Notes: generated by a model from the letters alone, not told the origin. 64,000 nt of DNA from Massilia agilis (GCF_024756255.1 NZ_JANUHB010000001.1:744001-808000), one strand, 5' to 3'. Positions 8,120 through 18,373 are shown, counted from the stretch's first letter. Program-made: numbers and translations.

Positions 8120-8428
8120 TCAGATACGGATGCGGCGGTACTCGGCGAGGAATTTACGGGCCTGCGCGCGCGTCAGCACCACCACCGGGTCGCCGTGCCA
8201 GGCGTACAGGTAGGGCTCGCCGCCCAGCCGGTCGGTGAGCTTGGCCGACAGCAGGAAGCAGGTGCCGGGCGGGTACAGCGCGGGGTCGGTGAGCTTGCGG
8301 GCGCAGTGCACGCGCAGGGTCGGCGCAAACGCCTGCCCTGCCATGGGATGGATTTCGAGGCGGCCGCTCACCGGGTCATGCACCGATTCCACCGCCACCT
8401 CGCGGTAGGCCCAGGTGTCGCGCGCCAT
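8120..8428 (-). CDS. hypothetical protein, coupled to MFS transporter gene
   Basis: A 102-residue protein not recognised as any family. It has no signal peptide or membrane helix, is rich in arginine and tryptophan/tyrosine, and reads like a small soluble domain (VVVLTRAQARKFLAEYRRI at the C-terminus). Its ATG lies one base beyond the stop of the MFS gene, so it is almost certainly co-translated with it. Codon use resembles its neighbours and it is well framed, so it is likely real. Confidence 0.65.
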   Translation of the reverse strand: MARDTWAYREVAVESVHDPVSGRLEIHPMAGQAFAPTLRVHCARKLTDPALYPPGTCFLLSAKLTDRLGGEPYLYAWHGDPVVVLTRAQARKFLAEYRRIRI

Positions 8429-8429
8429 G

Positions 8430-9662
8430 TCAGGCCTTTGCCGCCGGCAGTGCTTGCGCCTTCGCTACCGGCGCCTCGCGGATCGGCAGGTTCACCAGCG
8501 CCGCGCCGAGCGCCAGTACGATGTCCGCGTACCACATCCAGCGGTAGTCGCCGAAGTGGACGATCGACAGCCCGCCCAGCCAGGCGCCAAAGAAGCCGCC
8601 GATCTGGTGCGACAGCAGCGTCAGCCCGAACAGCGTGGACAGGTAGCGCATGCCGAACAGCTTGGCGACCAGGCCCGCGGTGGGCGGCACGGTGGCAAGC
8701 CAGGTGGTGCCCAGCGCGGCGGCGAACAGGTAGAAGGTGAGCGCCGTCTTGGGCGCCAGCAGGTACAGCGCGATGATCACCGCGCGGCTGCCGTACATGG
8801 CCACCAGCAGCCACTTCATGCGGTAGCGCGCGGCCAGCGCACCGGCGCCCAGGCTGCCGGCGATGTTAAACAGGCCAATCAGGCCAAGCGTGGTGCCGGC
8901 CACACCGGCCGGCAGCCCGCACAGCGACACCTCGCCCGGCAGGTGCGTAACGAGGAAGGCGATATGGAAGCCGCAGGTGAAGAAGCCCGCGTGCAGGCAC
9001 AGGTAGCTGGGGTCGCGCAGCGCCTGGCGCAACTGTTCGGTGAGCGTGATGCCGCCGGAACCGGTGGTGGCGCTGTGCGGCGGTTTGCCGCGCATTGGCC
9101 AGGCCAGCGGAATGGTGAGCAGCGTGGAGACGGCCATGAACAGCATCGCTTGTACCCAGCCGGCCGCGTTGATGATCGCCTGCAGCAGCGGCGAGAACAC
9201 GAACTGGCCGAACGAGCCGCCGGCGTTGATGAAGCCCGACGCGAACGGCCGGCGCGCAGCCGGCAGGCGCTGGGCGGTGGCGCCGATCAGGATCGAAAAG
9301 CTGCCGGCGCCGGCGCCCGAGGCGGACAGGATGCCGAGCGTGACCATCAGACCCCATTGCGAGCTGACGAAAGGCGTGGCCGCCAGCCCCACGGCCAGCA
9401 GCACCGCGCCGACCACGATCACGCGCGCCGAGCCGTACTTGTCGGCCACCGCGCCAAACACCGGCTGCGAGGCGCCCCACATGAACTGGCCAATGGCCAT
9501 CGCAAAGCTGATCGCGCCGATGCCAAGGCCGGTGGCGGTGTTGATCGGCGAGAGGAACAGGCCGGTGGTCAGGCGCGCGGCCATGGTGATCATCAGGATC
9601 GCGCTGGCCGACAGGATCAGCAGCCACGCGGCGCGGGGACTCATCTCGTTGTGGTCACTCAT
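8430..9662 (-). CDS. MFS transporter
   Basis: A 12-helix major facilitator of 410 residues. The start at 9662 follows AGGAAACCCTTG; an in-frame upstream start at 9737 would run through a REP-like repeat and is rejected. The protein shows the motif-A-like loop GAVADKYGSARVIV between helices 2 and 3, and a second half beginning near LRDPSYLCLHAGFFTCGFHIAFLV, reminiscent of oxalate/formate and monocarboxylate-type MFS proteins. The substrate is unknown. It is followed by the hypothetical gene at 8120. Confidence 0.88.
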   Translation of the reverse strand: MSDHNEMSPRAAWLLILSASAILMITMAARLTTGLFLSPINTATGLGIGAISFAMAIGQFMWGASQPVFGAVADKYGSARVIVVGAVLLAVGLAATPFVSSQWGLMVTLGILSASGAGAGSFSILIGATAQRLPAARRPFASGFINAGGSFGQFVFSPLLQAIINAAGWVQAMLFMAVSTLLTIPLAWPMRGKPPHSATTGSGGITLTEQLRQALRDPSYLCLHAGFFTCGFHIAFLVTHLPGEVSLCGLPAGVAGTTLGLIGLFNIAGSLGAGALAARYRMKWLLVAMYGSRAVIIALYLLAPKTALTFYLFAAALGTTWLATVPPTAGLVAKLFGMRYLSTLFGLTLLSHQIGGFFGAWLGGLSIVHFGDYRWMWYADIVLALGAALVNLPIREAPVAKAQALPAAKA

Positions 9663-9690
9663 CAAGGGTTTCCTGCAAACACACGCACGT

Positions 9691-9794
9691 CGTCCCCGCG
9701 CAGGCGGGGACCCATGCTGAGCAAGCTGCCAAGGCACCTTGCGGCGCTACGACAGCGCATAGTCAGCATGGGTCCCCGCCTGCGCGGGAACGAC
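9691..9794. repeat. REP-like inverted repeat element, copy 1
   Basis: Left arm 9691-9720 (cgtccccgcgcaggcgggga then cccatgctga) and right arm 9763-9794 (tcagcatgggtccccgcctg then cgcgggaacgacg) are inverted copies around a 42-bp centre. Each arm carries its own small palindrome. It begins 20 bp after the ispF stop codon. Four similar elements occur in the window. Confidence 0.85.
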
Positions 9795-9813
9795 GTAGCG
9801 GTAATGGTTCAGA

Positions 9814-10323
9814 TCAAGCCGACCGGATCAGCATGGCCACCGCCTCGGCCGCCATGCCCTCCTCGCGCCCCAGGTAGCCCAACTTTTCGTTGGTCTTGGC
9901 CTTGATGTTGACCTGCTGCGGCGACACGCCCACGTCCTCGGCAATGCGCGAGACCATGTGCGGGATGTGCGGCGCCATCTTGGGCGCTTGGGCAATGATG
10001 GTGGCGTCGATGTTGCCGATCGTGTAGCCGGTATTGAGCACGCGGCTGGCGACCTCGCGCAGCAGGGTGCGCGAATCGGCGCCGGCGAACATCGGGTCGG
10101 TGTCGGGGAAATGCTTGCCGATGTCGCCCAGCGCGGCCGCGCCCAGCAGCGCATCGATGATCGCATGCAGCAGCACGTCGGCGTCGGAGTGGCCCATCAG
10201 GCCGAGCCGGTGCGGAATGGTCACGCCGCCGACGATCAGCTTGCGGCCCTCGACCAGCGCGTGGCAGTCGTAGCCGGTGCCGATGCGAAACGGCGGGGTT
10301 GGATTGTAGGATGCAAGTGCCAT
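9814..10323 (-). CDS. ispF: 2-C-methyl-D-erythritol 2,4-cyclodiphosphate synthase
   Basis: Catalyses ring closure of CDP-methylerythritol 2-phosphate in the non-mevalonate (MEP) isoprenoid pathway, in the cytoplasm. It has 169 residues, close to the usual 160. The metal site GYDCHAL (DxH) and the signature [25 protein letters not shown] are intact, as is [15 protein letters not shown] near the end. The start at 10323 is chosen because it begins [19 protein letters not shown]; an upstream in-frame start at 10371 reads into ispD. It follows ispD by 19 bp, the usual pairing. Confidence 0.97.
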   Translation of the reverse strand: MALASYNPTPPFRIGTGYDCHALVEGRKLIVGGVTIPHRLGLMGHSDADVLLHAIIDALLGAAALGDIGKHFPDTDPMFAGADSRTLLREVASRVLNTGYTIGNIDATIIAQAPKMAPHIPHMVSRIAEDVGVSPQQVNIKAKTNEKLGYLGREEGMAAEAVAMLIRSA

Positions 10324-10342
10324 GGTTCGTGTCTGTCTTGGG

Positions 10343-11032
10343 TTAAGGCGCCGCCAGGTACATCTCGACAATCTTGATGTCCGATGGCAGCGTCACTTTC
10401 AAATTCCGGGGATGACCTTCCACCAGTTTGGGGGCAAGGCCAAGGGCTTCAACCGCACTGGCATCATCGGTAATGGTGCTCGGGTCGGTCGCGGCTTCCA
10501 GCGCGTCGGCCAGCAGGCGGAAACGGAACATCTGCGGGGTCTGGGCCAGCCACAGTCCGTCGCGCGACAGCGTGGCCACCTCGTCGTTGATGGCGCGCTT
10601 GACGGTGTCCACCACGGGCAGCGCCAGCAGGCCGCCGACCGGATGCTCGCCGGTTTCCCCGATCAGCTTTTCGATGAGCTCGGCATTCAGTCCCGGGCGC
10701 GCGGCGTCGTGCACCAGCACCCAGTCGCCGGCGTGCAGCTGGTTTTCCAGCGCCCACATGCCGTTGCGCACCGATTCCAGGCGCGAGGCGCCGCCGCAGC
10801 GCAGCACCGTTACCCCGTCCGGCGGCACCACGGTGTCGATGACCGGGTCGTCCACGCTGACCACCACGAAGGTGTGCGCGATGAGCGGGCTCGAGCGGAA
10901 AGCGTCGAGCGTGTGGCGCAGCATCGGCTTGCCGCCGATGGGCAGGTACTGCTTGGGCGAACCCGCACCCATGCGCGCGCCGACACCGGCGGCAGGCACG
11001 AGGGCGAAGTAACGGGGAGCTGGCTGGTTCAT
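10343..11032 (-). CDS. ispD: 2-C-methyl-D-erythritol 4-phosphate cytidylyltransferase
   Basis: Transfers CMP from CTP to methylerythritol 4-phosphate in the MEP pathway. It has 229 residues, a standard length. The nucleotide-binding start [34 protein letters not shown] is complete, and VLVHDAARP is the family signature. It is cotranscribed with ispF directly downstream. The 200 bp upstream to the Nudix gene hold no clear gene and presumably the promoter. Confidence 0.97.
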   Translation of the reverse strand: MNQPAPRYFALVPAAGVGARMGAGSPKQYLPIGGKPMLRHTLDAFRSSPLIAHTFVVVSVDDPVIDTVVPPDGVTVLRCGGASRLESVRNGMWALENQLHAGDWVLVHDAARPGLNAELIEKLIGETGEHPVGGLLALPVVDTVKRAINDEVATLSRDGLWLAQTPQMFRFRLLADALEAATDPSTITDDASAVEALGLAPKLVEGHPRNLKVTLPSDIKIVEMYLAAP

Positions 11033-11232
11033 GCTTGCGGTCTGGTGCGTTTTGCCGAATCAATAAGAGACTGTACCTCACCTTGGCCATCTTTGCTCAG
11101 GGCGCGCGGCCCGGCGCAGGCGGCCGTACGCGCGACCACCTGATTCCACTTTCGGCAAATGATCGGGATGCGGTTTGAGGTGGCGCATCCCGCGCGCAAG
11201 AAAGGACTGCTATGCGCGCTGCGCGCAACGCC

Positions 11233-11796
11233 TCAGCCGGCCTGGGCAGGCGTCCAGCTGCCGGAGAGGATCTTCTCCAGCCAGAAGGTGCCGATGATGG
11301 TCTTCACATCGGTGATCTCGCCGCGGCGCACCATGTCGAGCATCTCGGGCAAGGTGACGGTGAAGGTTTCGAGGAACTCACCCTCGTCGAGTTTGGCCTG
11401 GCCGGCGGTCAGGTCACGCGCGAGGAACAGCTCCAGGTGCTCGTCCGAATAGGCGATGGCGTTGTGGATGGTGCACACGAATTGCCAGTCTTGGGCCGTG
11501 TAGCCGGTTTCCTCTTCCAGCTCGCGCTTGGCGCAGGCCAGGTGGTCTTCGCCCGGGTCGATCTTACCGGCCGGGAATTCGACGAAGACGCGGTCGTTGG
11601 GGTAGCGGAACTGGCGCTCGAGCAAAATGCGCCCGTCCGGCAGCAGCGGCAGGATCACCACCGCGCCGGGGTGGCGGATGAACTCGCGATGGGTGATGGC
11701 GCCGTCGGGCAGGCGGATGCGGTCGCGCTCGACCTTGAGGAACTTGCCGTCAAATGCGGTTTCGCCGTCGAGGCGGGTTTCTTTGAGGTGGTCCAT
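11233..11796 (-). CDS. Nudix hydrolase (ADP-ribose pyrophosphatase type)
   Basis: A 187-residue Nudix hydrolase that probably cleaves ADP-ribose or a related nucleotide sugar. The Nudix box reads GKIDPGEDHLACAKRELEEE, matching GX5EX7REUXEE, and the N-terminal half (LPDGAITHREFIRHPGAVVILPL, QFRYPNDRVFVEFPAG) is typical of the ADP-ribose pyrophosphatase subfamily. It lies at the downstream end of the nuo cluster, after a REP-like element; it may be transcribed with nuo or from its own promoter. Confidence 0.92.
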   Translation of the reverse strand: MDHLKETRLDGETAFDGKFLKVERDRIRLPDGAITHREFIRHPGAVVILPLLPDGRILLERQFRYPNDRVFVEFPAGKIDPGEDHLACAKRELEEETGYTAQDWQFVCTIHNAIAYSDEHLELFLARDLTAGQAKLDEGEFLETFTVTLPEMLDMVRRGEITDVKTIIGTFWLEKILSGSWTPAQAG

Positions 11797-11862
11797 GCGG
11801 GATTTCGTCGTTGTCTGCGTTTGCCAACCGCTTCAGCTGACTTCACCCGCAGCCTCTGCATG

Positions 11863-11961
11863 TCGTCCCCGCGAAGGCGGGGACCCACAGACAATGTGCA
11901 GCAGAGCGAAACGCCGCATCGTCGCACACTCAGCATGGGTCCCCGCCTCCGCGGGGACGAC
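11863..11961. repeat. REP-like inverted repeat element, copy 2
   Basis: Left arm gtcgtccccgcgaaggcggg then gaccca; right arm cagcatgggtccccgcctcc then gcggggacgac. It lies about 22 bp after the stop codon of the DUF2818 gene and before the Nudix start. Arms match copy 1 closely while the centre differs. Confidence 0.85.
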
Positions 11962-11983
11962 GACTCAACCGATCGGGTAGGAT

Positions 11984-12298
11984 TCAGCCGCGGCGTTTGC
12001 GCAGGTAACGCAGTACAAACCCGGGAAACGCCAGCACGACGAACATGCACGCGGTGATCGCATAGAACTCCCAGGTCTGCACGAACACATTGCCGATCCG
12101 GGATTCGAGGCCGCGCGCAAGCAAGCCGACGACGAAGTATAAAACAATCAACTCGAGAAGGCGCACGATGAAGGGTTTCGTGCGCCCCTGCCCGGCTTTC
12201 CATGGCAGGAAGCCGAACACGCGCTCGTTGAAGAAAGGCAGGTTGGCCGCCACCAGGGCGACGGCGATGACCAACCAGCTTGCGAGGGAAACGTCCAA
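11984..12298 (-). CDS. DUF2818 family small membrane protein
   Basis: A 104-residue protein with about three predicted membrane helices: SLASWLVIAVALVAANL near the start, LLELIVLYFVVGLLARGL, and YAITACMFVVLAFPGFVL. It ends in basic LRYLRKRRG. It begins three bases after the nuoN stop, so it is the last gene of the nuo operon. DUF2818 is, as I recall, found after nuoN in many betaproteobacteria. The role is unknown; an assembly or accessory function for complex I is only suggested by position. Confidence 0.88.
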   Translation of the reverse strand: MDVSLASWLVIAVALVAANLPFFNERVFGFLPWKAGQGRTKPFIVRLLELIVLYFVVGLLARGLESRIGNVFVQTWEFYAITACMFVVLAFPGFVLRYLRKRRG

Positions 12299-12301
12299 CG
12301 C

Positions 12302-13810
12302 TTACGACGCCAGGGTGGCTTTGATCGCGGTCAGGCAGGTGCCCAGCAGTGCGCCCGGCATCACGCCCAGCAGCACCACGGCCACGCCGTTAAGCGACAG
12401 CACCACGCGCATGTCGAACGGGGTCGCGATCGCGGTCGTGTCGGCCGGCTCGTCGAACCACATCACCTTCACCACGCGCAGGTAGTAGTAGGCGCCGATC
12501 AGCGAGAACAGAACGGCCACGATGGCCAGCCAGATCTGGCCGGTGGCGGTCACCGCCTGCAGCACGGCCCACTTGGCCATGAAGCCCATCATCGGCGGCA
12601 CGCCGGCCAGCGAGAACATCAGCACGGTCATCACCACGGCAAACCACGGGCTGCGCTTGGACAGGCCCTTGAAGTCGGCCAGTTCTTCGGCTTCGAACCC
12701 CGAACGGGCCAGCATCATGATCAGGCCGAAGGTGCCGACGGTGGTCAGCACGTAGGTGATCGAGTAATACATCGCGGCGCTGTAGGCCGGGGCCATGTTG
12801 GCGGCATTCGCGTCCGCGCCACGGCCGACCACGCCGGCCAAGAGGCCCAGCAGCACGAAGCCCATCTGCGCAATGGTCGAGTAGGCCAGCAGGCGCTTGA
12901 TGTTGGTCTGCACGATCGCGGTCAGGTTGCCCACGGCCAGCGACAGCACGGCCAGCGCCATCAGCATCTGCTGCCAGTCGAACGCCATCTGCGGCAGGCC
13001 TTCGACCAGGATGCGCAGCGCCATGGCGAACGCGGCCAGCTTCGGCGCGCCGCCCAGCAGCAGCGTCACGGCGGTCGGTGCGCCCTGGTAGACGTCCGGC
13101 ACCCACATGTGGAACGGCACCACGCCCAGCTTGAACGCCATGCCGGCCACGATGAACACCAGGCCGAACACCAGGATGGTGTGGTTGGCGCCCTGGGTGG
13201 CGATGATGCGGGTGATGTCGGTCAGCATCAGCGAGCCGGTCGCGCCGTACACCATCGAAATGCCATACAGCAGGAAGCCCGAAGCCAGCGAGCCGAGCAC
13301 GAAGTACTTCATGGCCGCTTCGGTCGAGACGGCGTGATCGCGGCGCATCGCCACCATCGCGTACAGCGACAGCGACATCAGTTCCAGGCCCAGGTACAGC
13401 GACAGCACGCTGTTACCCGAGATCATGACCATCTGGCCCAGGGTCGAGAACAGGGTCAGCACGTAGAACTCGCCGCCCAGGTTACCCGACAGCATGCCAC
13501 GGTCGGTCGCGTACTGGCGCGAATAGACCAGGGTGATGCCGGTGGCCAGGTAGGTGAACAGCTTGAGCAGGTTCGCCATCGGGTCCGACACGAACATGTT
13601 GTTGAACGTGTAGGTCGTCGCGCCGCTGTTGAAGTCGGCGAACGAGAAGACTGCCGCACCGGCCAGCGCAAGCAGCGTCAGCACGTAGGTGATCGACCGC
13701 TTCGACTCCGACAGGAACATGTCGATCAGCAGGATCGCGGAGGCCGCGACCAGCATAAAGATTTCGGCGTAAACCGGGATCAGATTGTTAGTCATTTGAG
13801 TCAATACCAT
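12302..13810 (-). CDS. nuoN: NADH-quinone oxidoreductase subunit N
   Basis: Antiporter-like, proton-translocating membrane subunit of complex I, 502 residues with about 14 helices. Family features include the helix with [19 protein letters not shown] (the conserved membrane Glu), the lysine in [20 protein letters not shown], and [16 protein letters not shown]. Start codons at 13810 and 13795 are both possible; neither has a clear ribosome site, and the later one gives [13 protein letters not shown]. It adjoins nuoM without a gap. Confidence 0.97.
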   Translation of the reverse strand: MVLTQMTNNLIPVYAEIFMLVAASAILLIDMFLSESKRSITYVLTLLALAGAAVFSFADFNSGATTYTFNNMFVSDPMANLLKLFTYLATGITLVYSRQYATDRGMLSGNLGGEFYVLTLFSTLGQMVMISGNSVLSLYLGLELMSLSLYAMVAMRRDHAVSTEAAMKYFVLGSLASGFLLYGISMVYGATGSLMLTDITRIIATQGANHTILVFGLVFIVAGMAFKLGVVPFHMWVPDVYQGAPTAVTLLLGGAPKLAAFAMALRILVEGLPQMAFDWQQMLMALAVLSLAVGNLTAIVQTNIKRLLAYSTIAQMGFVLLGLLAGVVGRGADANAANMAPAYSAAMYYSITYVLTTVGTFGLIMMLARSGFEAEELADFKGLSKRSPWFAVVMTVLMFSLAGVPPMMGFMAKWAVLQAVTATGQIWLAIVAVLFSLIGAYYYLRVVKVMWFDEPADTTAIATPFDMRVVLSLNGVAVVLLGVMPGALLGTCLTAIKATLAS

Positions 13811-15301
13811 TTAGTGAGGCAGCTTGGACTGGGCGACATGCGCGAGCAGGTCGGAGACCGAAGTCTGCATCGTGTCGGTGAACGGCGCCGGGTACAGGCC
13901 CATGTACAGCGTGAGCAGTGCGAGCACCACGAACATGAAGAATTCGCGGCTGTTCAGGTCGGTCAGCTCCAGCACATGCTTGTTGCCCGGTGCGCCGAAC
14001 ACGACGCGCTTGACCATCCACAGCGAGTAGGCCGCGCCCAGGATCAGGGCGGTGGCAGCCAGCGTGCCGATCCAGAACTGGTACTTGACCGAGGCCAGGA
14101 TCACCATGAATTCACCGACGAAGCCCGAGGTGGCCGGCAGGCCGCAGTTGGCCATCGCAAAGAACACCGAGAACGCGGCGAACTTCGGCATCACGTTCAC
14201 CACCCCACCGTAGTCGGCGATCTGGCGCGAGTGCATGCGGTCGTACAGCACGCCGATGCACAGGAACATGGCGCCCGAGACGAAGCCGTGCGAGATCATC
14301 TGCACGATACCGCCCTGCACGCCCAGGTCATTGAAGATGAAGAAGCCCAGGGTGACAAAGCCCATGTGCGCGATCGACGAGTACGCCACCAGTTTCTTCA
14401 TGTCGGCCTGCACCAGCGCCACCAGGCCGATGTAGATCACGGCGACCAGCGAGATGGTGATGATGAACGGGGCCAGGTAGTGCGAAGCGTCCGGGGCGAT
14501 CGGCAGCGAGAAACGCAGGAAGCCGTACGCGCCCAGTTTCAGCATGATCGCGGCCAGCACCACGGAGCCGCCCGTCGGCGCTTCCACGTGGGCGTCCGGC
14601 AGCCAGGTGTGCACCGGCCACATCGGCACCTTCACGGCAAACGCCATGAAGAATGCCAGGAAGATCAGGATCTGCTCGTTCATCGTGAGCGGCAGTGCGT
14701 GCCATGCCAGGATGTCAAAGCTGCCGCCAGCGCGGTTGTACAGGTAGATGATCGCGATCAGCGTCAGCAGCGAGCCGAAGAAGGTGTACAGGAAGAACTT
14801 GAATGCCGCGTACACACGGTTCGGGCCGCCGAACACGCCGATGATGATGAACATCGGGATCAGGGTCGCTTCGAAGAAGAAGTAGAACAGCAGGCCATCG
14901 AGCGCTTCGAACACGCCGACCATCAGGCCCGACAGCAGCAGGAACGAACCCATGTACTGCGCCACGCGCTCCTGGATCACTTCCCACGCCGAGATCACGA
15001 CGATGATGGTGATGAAGGCCGTCAGCGGCACGAACCACAGCGACAGGCCGTCAATGCCCAGGTAGTACTGGATGTTGAAACGCTCGATCCAGGCCAACTT
15101 TTCGACGAACTGCGGACCGTGCGCGAAATTGTTGAAGCTCGTGATGAGCGGGATCGTCGGCAAGAAGCTGACGATCGCGCCGATCAGCGACAGCACGCGG
15201 GTAAAGCCGGCGTTGTTGTCGCGGCCAACAGCCAGGACCAGCACGCCGAACAAGATCGGAAGCCAGATCGACAGGCTCAGGTATGGAAGTGTCTGATTCA
15301 T
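13811..15301 (-). CDS. nuoM: NADH-quinone oxidoreductase subunit M
   Basis: Antiporter-like proton-pumping subunit of complex I in the inner membrane, 496 residues. The proton-channel residues are recognisable: Glu in VISAWEVIQ, Lys in FAVKVPMWPVHTWLPDAHVEAPT, and the following DMKKLVAYSSIAHMGF. The length matches the family. It is 20 bp downstream of nuoL and abuts nuoN. A 760-residue open frame on the opposite strand here is an artefact of GC-rich coding. Confidence 0.98.
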   Translation of the reverse strand: MNQTLPYLSLSIWLPILFGVLVLAVGRDNNAGFTRVLSLIGAIVSFLPTIPLITSFNNFAHGPQFVEKLAWIERFNIQYYLGIDGLSLWFVPLTAFITIIVVISAWEVIQERVAQYMGSFLLLSGLMVGVFEALDGLLFYFFFEATLIPMFIIIGVFGGPNRVYAAFKFFLYTFFGSLLTLIAIIYLYNRAGGSFDILAWHALPLTMNEQILIFLAFFMAFAVKVPMWPVHTWLPDAHVEAPTGGSVVLAAIMLKLGAYGFLRFSLPIAPDASHYLAPFIITISLVAVIYIGLVALVQADMKKLVAYSSIAHMGFVTLGFFIFNDLGVQGGIVQMISHGFVSGAMFLCIGVLYDRMHSRQIADYGGVVNVMPKFAAFSVFFAMANCGLPATSGFVGEFMVILASVKYQFWIGTLAATALILGAAYSLWMVKRVVFGAPGNKHVLELTDLNSREFFMFVVLALLTLYMGLYPAPFTDTMQTSVSDLLAHVAQSKLPH

Positions 15302-15321
15302 TGTCTTTGTCTATGCCTGAT

Positions 15322-17385
15322 TTATGCGTGCCAGAACGGGAAGAAGTACAGCAGCGTTGCCAGCACGCCGACGATCATCACGAACGCGTAGTGATAGATG
15401 TAACCGGTCTGGAACGTGCGCACGATGGCGGCGAACCAGCCCACCAGCTTGGCGCTGCCGTTGACGAGCAGGCCGTCGATCAGGCCGCGGTCGCCCACCT
15501 TCCACAGGCCGCCACCGAGGGCGCGCGCGCCGCCAGCGAAGACCACTTCGTTGAACTTGTCCATGTAGTATTTGTTGTCGAGCAGCGTGTAGATCGGACG
15601 CAGCGCGTTATAGAACAGTTCCGGCACCTTGCGGTTGACCATGTAGCAGTAGTACGCCGCGGCCACGCCAGCCACCGCGAGCCAGAAGGGCACGGTCGTC
15701 ACTGCATGCATGCCCATGGCGGCCGCGCCGTGGAACTCGTGCGCCAGCTCTTCCATGGCCTTGTGGTTCTCGCCCACGAAGATGACGCCCTTGAAGAAGT
15801 CGCCGAACAGCATCGGCTGGACGGTCAGGTAGCCGATGATCACCGACGGGATCGCCAGCAGCACCAGCGGCAGGGTCACGACCCACGGCGACTCGTGCGG
15901 CTTGTCGCCCGGGTGCAGGCCGTGGTGGTGTTCGCCCTCGTGGTCTTCTTCTTCATTGTGCGCATCCGAGTCGTGGCCGTGGCTCACGTGGTGGTGCTTC
16001 TCGTTCCACTGCTCCTTGCCATGGAAGACCAGGAAATACATGCGGAACGAGTAGAAAGCAGTGATGAACACGCCAGCCATGACGGCGAAGTAGGCGAAGC
16101 CCGAACCCGGGATCTCCGAAGCGGCGACCGCCTCGATGATCGAGTCCTTCGAGTAGAAGCCCGAGAAGAACGGGGTGGCGATCAGGGCCAGCGAACCGAT
16201 CAGCGAGGTGATCCAGGTGATCGGCATGTACTTGCGCAGGCCGCCCATGTTGCGCATGTCCTGGTCGTGGTGCATGCCGATGATGACCGAACCGGCACCA
16301 AGGAACAGCAGCGCCTTGAAGAATGCGTGGGTCATCAGGTGGAACACGGCCACGTTGTAGGCCGAAGCGCCCAGCGCCACGGTCATGTAGCCCAGCTGCG
16401 ACAGGGTCGAGTAAGCGACCACGCGCTTGATGTCGTTCTGGATGATGCCCAGGAAACCCATGAACAGCGCGGTGATGGCGCCGATGACGATCACGAACGA
16501 CAGGGCCGTATCGGACAGCTCGAACAGCGGCGACATGCGCGACACCATGAAAATGCCGGCGGTAACCATGGTCGCGGCGTGGATCAGCGCCGAGATCGGG
16601 GTCGGGCCTTCCATCGAGTCCGGCAGCCACACGTGCAGCGGGAACTGGGCCGATTTACCCATCGCGCCGATAAACAGGCAAATGCAGGCGGCGGTGAGCA
16701 GCGGCCAGCCGATGCCCGGCACCGTCAGCGTTGCCAGCTGCTCGCGCTGGGCGAACACGTCCTGGTAGTTCATCGAGCCGGCAAACGCCAGCAACAGGCC
16801 GATGCCGAGGATGAAGCCGAAGTCGCCGACGCGGTTCACCAGGAACGCCTTCATGTTCGCGAAGATCGCGGTCGGGCGGGTGTACCAGAAGCCGATCAGC
16901 AGGTAAGAGACCAGGCCCACTGCTTCCCAGCCGAAGAACAGCTGCAGGAAGTTGTTGGACATGACCAGCATCAGCATCGAGAACGTGAACAGCGAGATGT
17001 ACGAGAAGAAGCGGTTGTAGCCTTCGTCGTCGGCCATGTAGCCGATCGTGTAGATGTGCACGCACAGCGACACGAAGGTGACCACGCACATCATCATCGC
17101 GGACAGCGCGTCGATCTGGAAGCCGACCGTCATCTTCATGCCGGCCACCGTCATCCAGGTGTAGATGTCGCCATTGAACGAGGCGCCGTTCATCACCGCC
17201 ATCAGGGTCTGCACCGAGATGATCAGCGCGATCAGCACGCCCAGGATGGTCGCGCTGTGCGAAACCTTGCGTCCGACTACGTTACCAAGGAACTTGGTAC
17301 CGAGCAGGCCTGCGATCGCGGAGCCTGCGAGCGGCGCCAGCGGGACAGCCAGGAGCAGGTTAGCGTCGAGAGAATTACCCACCAT
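15322..17385 (-). CDS. nuoL: NADH-quinone oxidoreductase subunit L
   Basis: Largest antiporter-like subunit of complex I, 687 residues, ending in the long lateral helix. Hallmarks include the Glu in FGWEAVGLVSYLLIGFW, GKSAQFPLHVWLPDSMEGPTP and NDIKRVVAYSTLSQLGYM. Between two helices, at about residues 464-498, lies an unusual loop rich in His, Asp and Glu (HHHVSHGHDSDAHNEEEDHE and then GEHHHGLHPGD). It sits in operon order between nuoK and nuoM. Confidence 0.98.
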   Translation of the reverse strand: MVGNSLDANLLLAVPLAPLAGSAIAGLLGTKFLGNVVGRKVSHSATILGVLIALIISVQTLMAVMNGASFNGDIYTWMTVAGMKMTVGFQIDALSAMMMCVVTFVSLCVHIYTIGYMADDEGYNRFFSYISLFTFSMLMLVMSNNFLQLFFGWEAVGLVSYLLIGFWYTRPTAIFANMKAFLVNRVGDFGFILGIGLLLAFAGSMNYQDVFAQREQLATLTVPGIGWPLLTAACICLFIGAMGKSAQFPLHVWLPDSMEGPTPISALIHAATMVTAGIFMVSRMSPLFELSDTALSFVIVIGAITALFMGFLGIIQNDIKRVVAYSTLSQLGYMTVALGASAYNVAVFHLMTHAFFKALLFLGAGSVIIGMHHDQDMRNMGGLRKYMPITWITSLIGSLALIATPFFSGFYSKDSIIEAVAASEIPGSGFAYFAVMAGVFITAFYSFRMYFLVFHGKEQWNEKHHHVSHGHDSDAHNEEEDHEGEHHHGLHPGDKPHESPWVVTLPLVLLAIPSVIIGYLTVQPMLFGDFFKGVIFVGENHKAMEELAHEFHGAAAMGMHAVTTVPFWLAVAGVAAAYYCYMVNRKVPELFYNALRPIYTLLDNKYYMDKFNEVVFAGGARALGGGLWKVGDRGLIDGLLVNGSAKLVGWFAAIVRTFQTGYIYHYAFVMIVGVLATLLYFFPFWHA

Positions 17386-17429
17386 TGTTGAACCTTTTAT
17401 TTAATCGAGGATGAGTTATCAATAACCGC

Positions 17430-17738
17430 TTAGCCCTTCAGGCTGTCGAGGTCTTCCACGTTGATCGTGTCCAGGTTGCGGAACAGGACCACCAGGATCG
17501 CCAGGCCAATGGCCGATTCGGCCGCCGCCACGGTGAGGATGAAGAACACGAAGATCTGCCCTGCCGCGTCGCCCAGGTAATGCGAGAAGGCGACGAAGTT
17601 CAGGTTCACGGCCAGGAGCATCAGCTCGATGGCCATCAGCAGGATGATGACGTTCTTACGGTTCAGGAAAATGCCGACGATCGAGATCGCGAACAGGATC
17701 GCGCCCAGGACCAGGTAGTGTGCGAGCGAGAGCGTCAT
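17430..17738 (-). CDS. nuoK: NADH-quinone oxidoreductase subunit K
   Basis: Three-helix membrane subunit of complex I (MrpC-like), 102 residues, standard length. The two conserved membrane glutamates are present, in [17 protein letters not shown] and in [13 protein letters not shown]. The start overlaps the nuoJ stop by four bases (ATGA), so the two are coupled. Confidence 0.98.
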   Translation of the reverse strand: MTLSLAHYLVLGAILFAISIVGIFLNRKNVIILLMAIELMLLAVNLNFVAFSHYLGDAAGQIFVFFILTVAAAESAIGLAILVVLFRNLDTINVEDLDSLKG

Positions 17739-18373
17739 TTTGCAGCCTCCTTGTTTGCTTCTGCAGGAGCGGCAGGCGCCTCTTTCACCGCTTGCATCTT
17801 CACGATCTTCAGGCGGTCGTTGCGCTTGACGCGCACGGCCAGGCCCGGGTCGATCGCCTTGGTGTCCTTGCGCTTACGCAGGGTCAGGGCGACTGCGGCG
17901 ATGATCGCCACCAGCAGGATCGCAGCGGCGATCTCGAAACCGTAGATGTACTGGGTATAGATCAGCATGCCCAGTTCCTTGGTGCCGCCGATGTTGCCGG
18001 CGTTGGCCGCAGCGTTCTCGTTCACGCCGAGGAAGCCGCGCCACAGCACCGCACCCATCTCCAGCACGATCAGGGCGCCGATGCCGCTGGCTAACGGCAA
18101 GTAGCCCCAGAAGCCTTCGCGCATCCGGTCGATGTTAATGTCGAGCATCATCACGACGAACAGGAACAGCACCATCACGGCGCCGACGTACACGAGCACC
18201 AGCACGATCGCCAGGAACTCGGCCTTGAGCAGCATCCAGATACCGGCCGCGTTGAAGAACGCGAGCACCAGGAACAGCGCGGCGTGCACCGGGTTCCGGG
18301 CGGTAATGACGCGCAGTGCGGCCAAGGTCATGATGACCGCGAACGCGTAGAACAGAAAAGTTTTGAATTCCAT
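17735..18373 (-). CDS. nuoJ: NADH-quinone oxidoreductase subunit J
   Basis: Five-helix membrane subunit of complex I, 212 residues. It shows the family segments [20 protein letters not shown] and [25 protein letters not shown]. The C-terminus after helix five is a hydrophilic tail rich in Lys and Ala (about residues 180-212), longer than the core needs. It follows nuoI by 21 bp. Confidence 0.97.
   Translation of the reverse strand: MEFKTFLFYAFAVIMTLAALRVITARNPVHAALFLVLAFFNAAGIWMLLKAEFLAIVLVLVYVGAVMVLFLFVVMMLDINIDRMREGFWGYLPLASGIGALIVLEMGAVLWRGFLGVNENAAANAGNIGGTKELGMLIYTQYIYGFEIAAAILLVAIIAAVALTLRKRKDTKAIDPGLAVRVKRNDRLKIVKMQAVKEAPAAPAEANKEAAK

Noticed and set aside
13109-15391. A 760-codon plus-strand open frame opposite nuoN and nuoM
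   Set aside because: It is His/Gln/Arg-rich with no recognisable domain and runs antisense to intact complex I genes.
15283-17391. A 702-codon plus-strand open frame opposite nuoL
   Set aside because: Same composition artefact of GC-rich third positions; nuoL is complete on the other strand.
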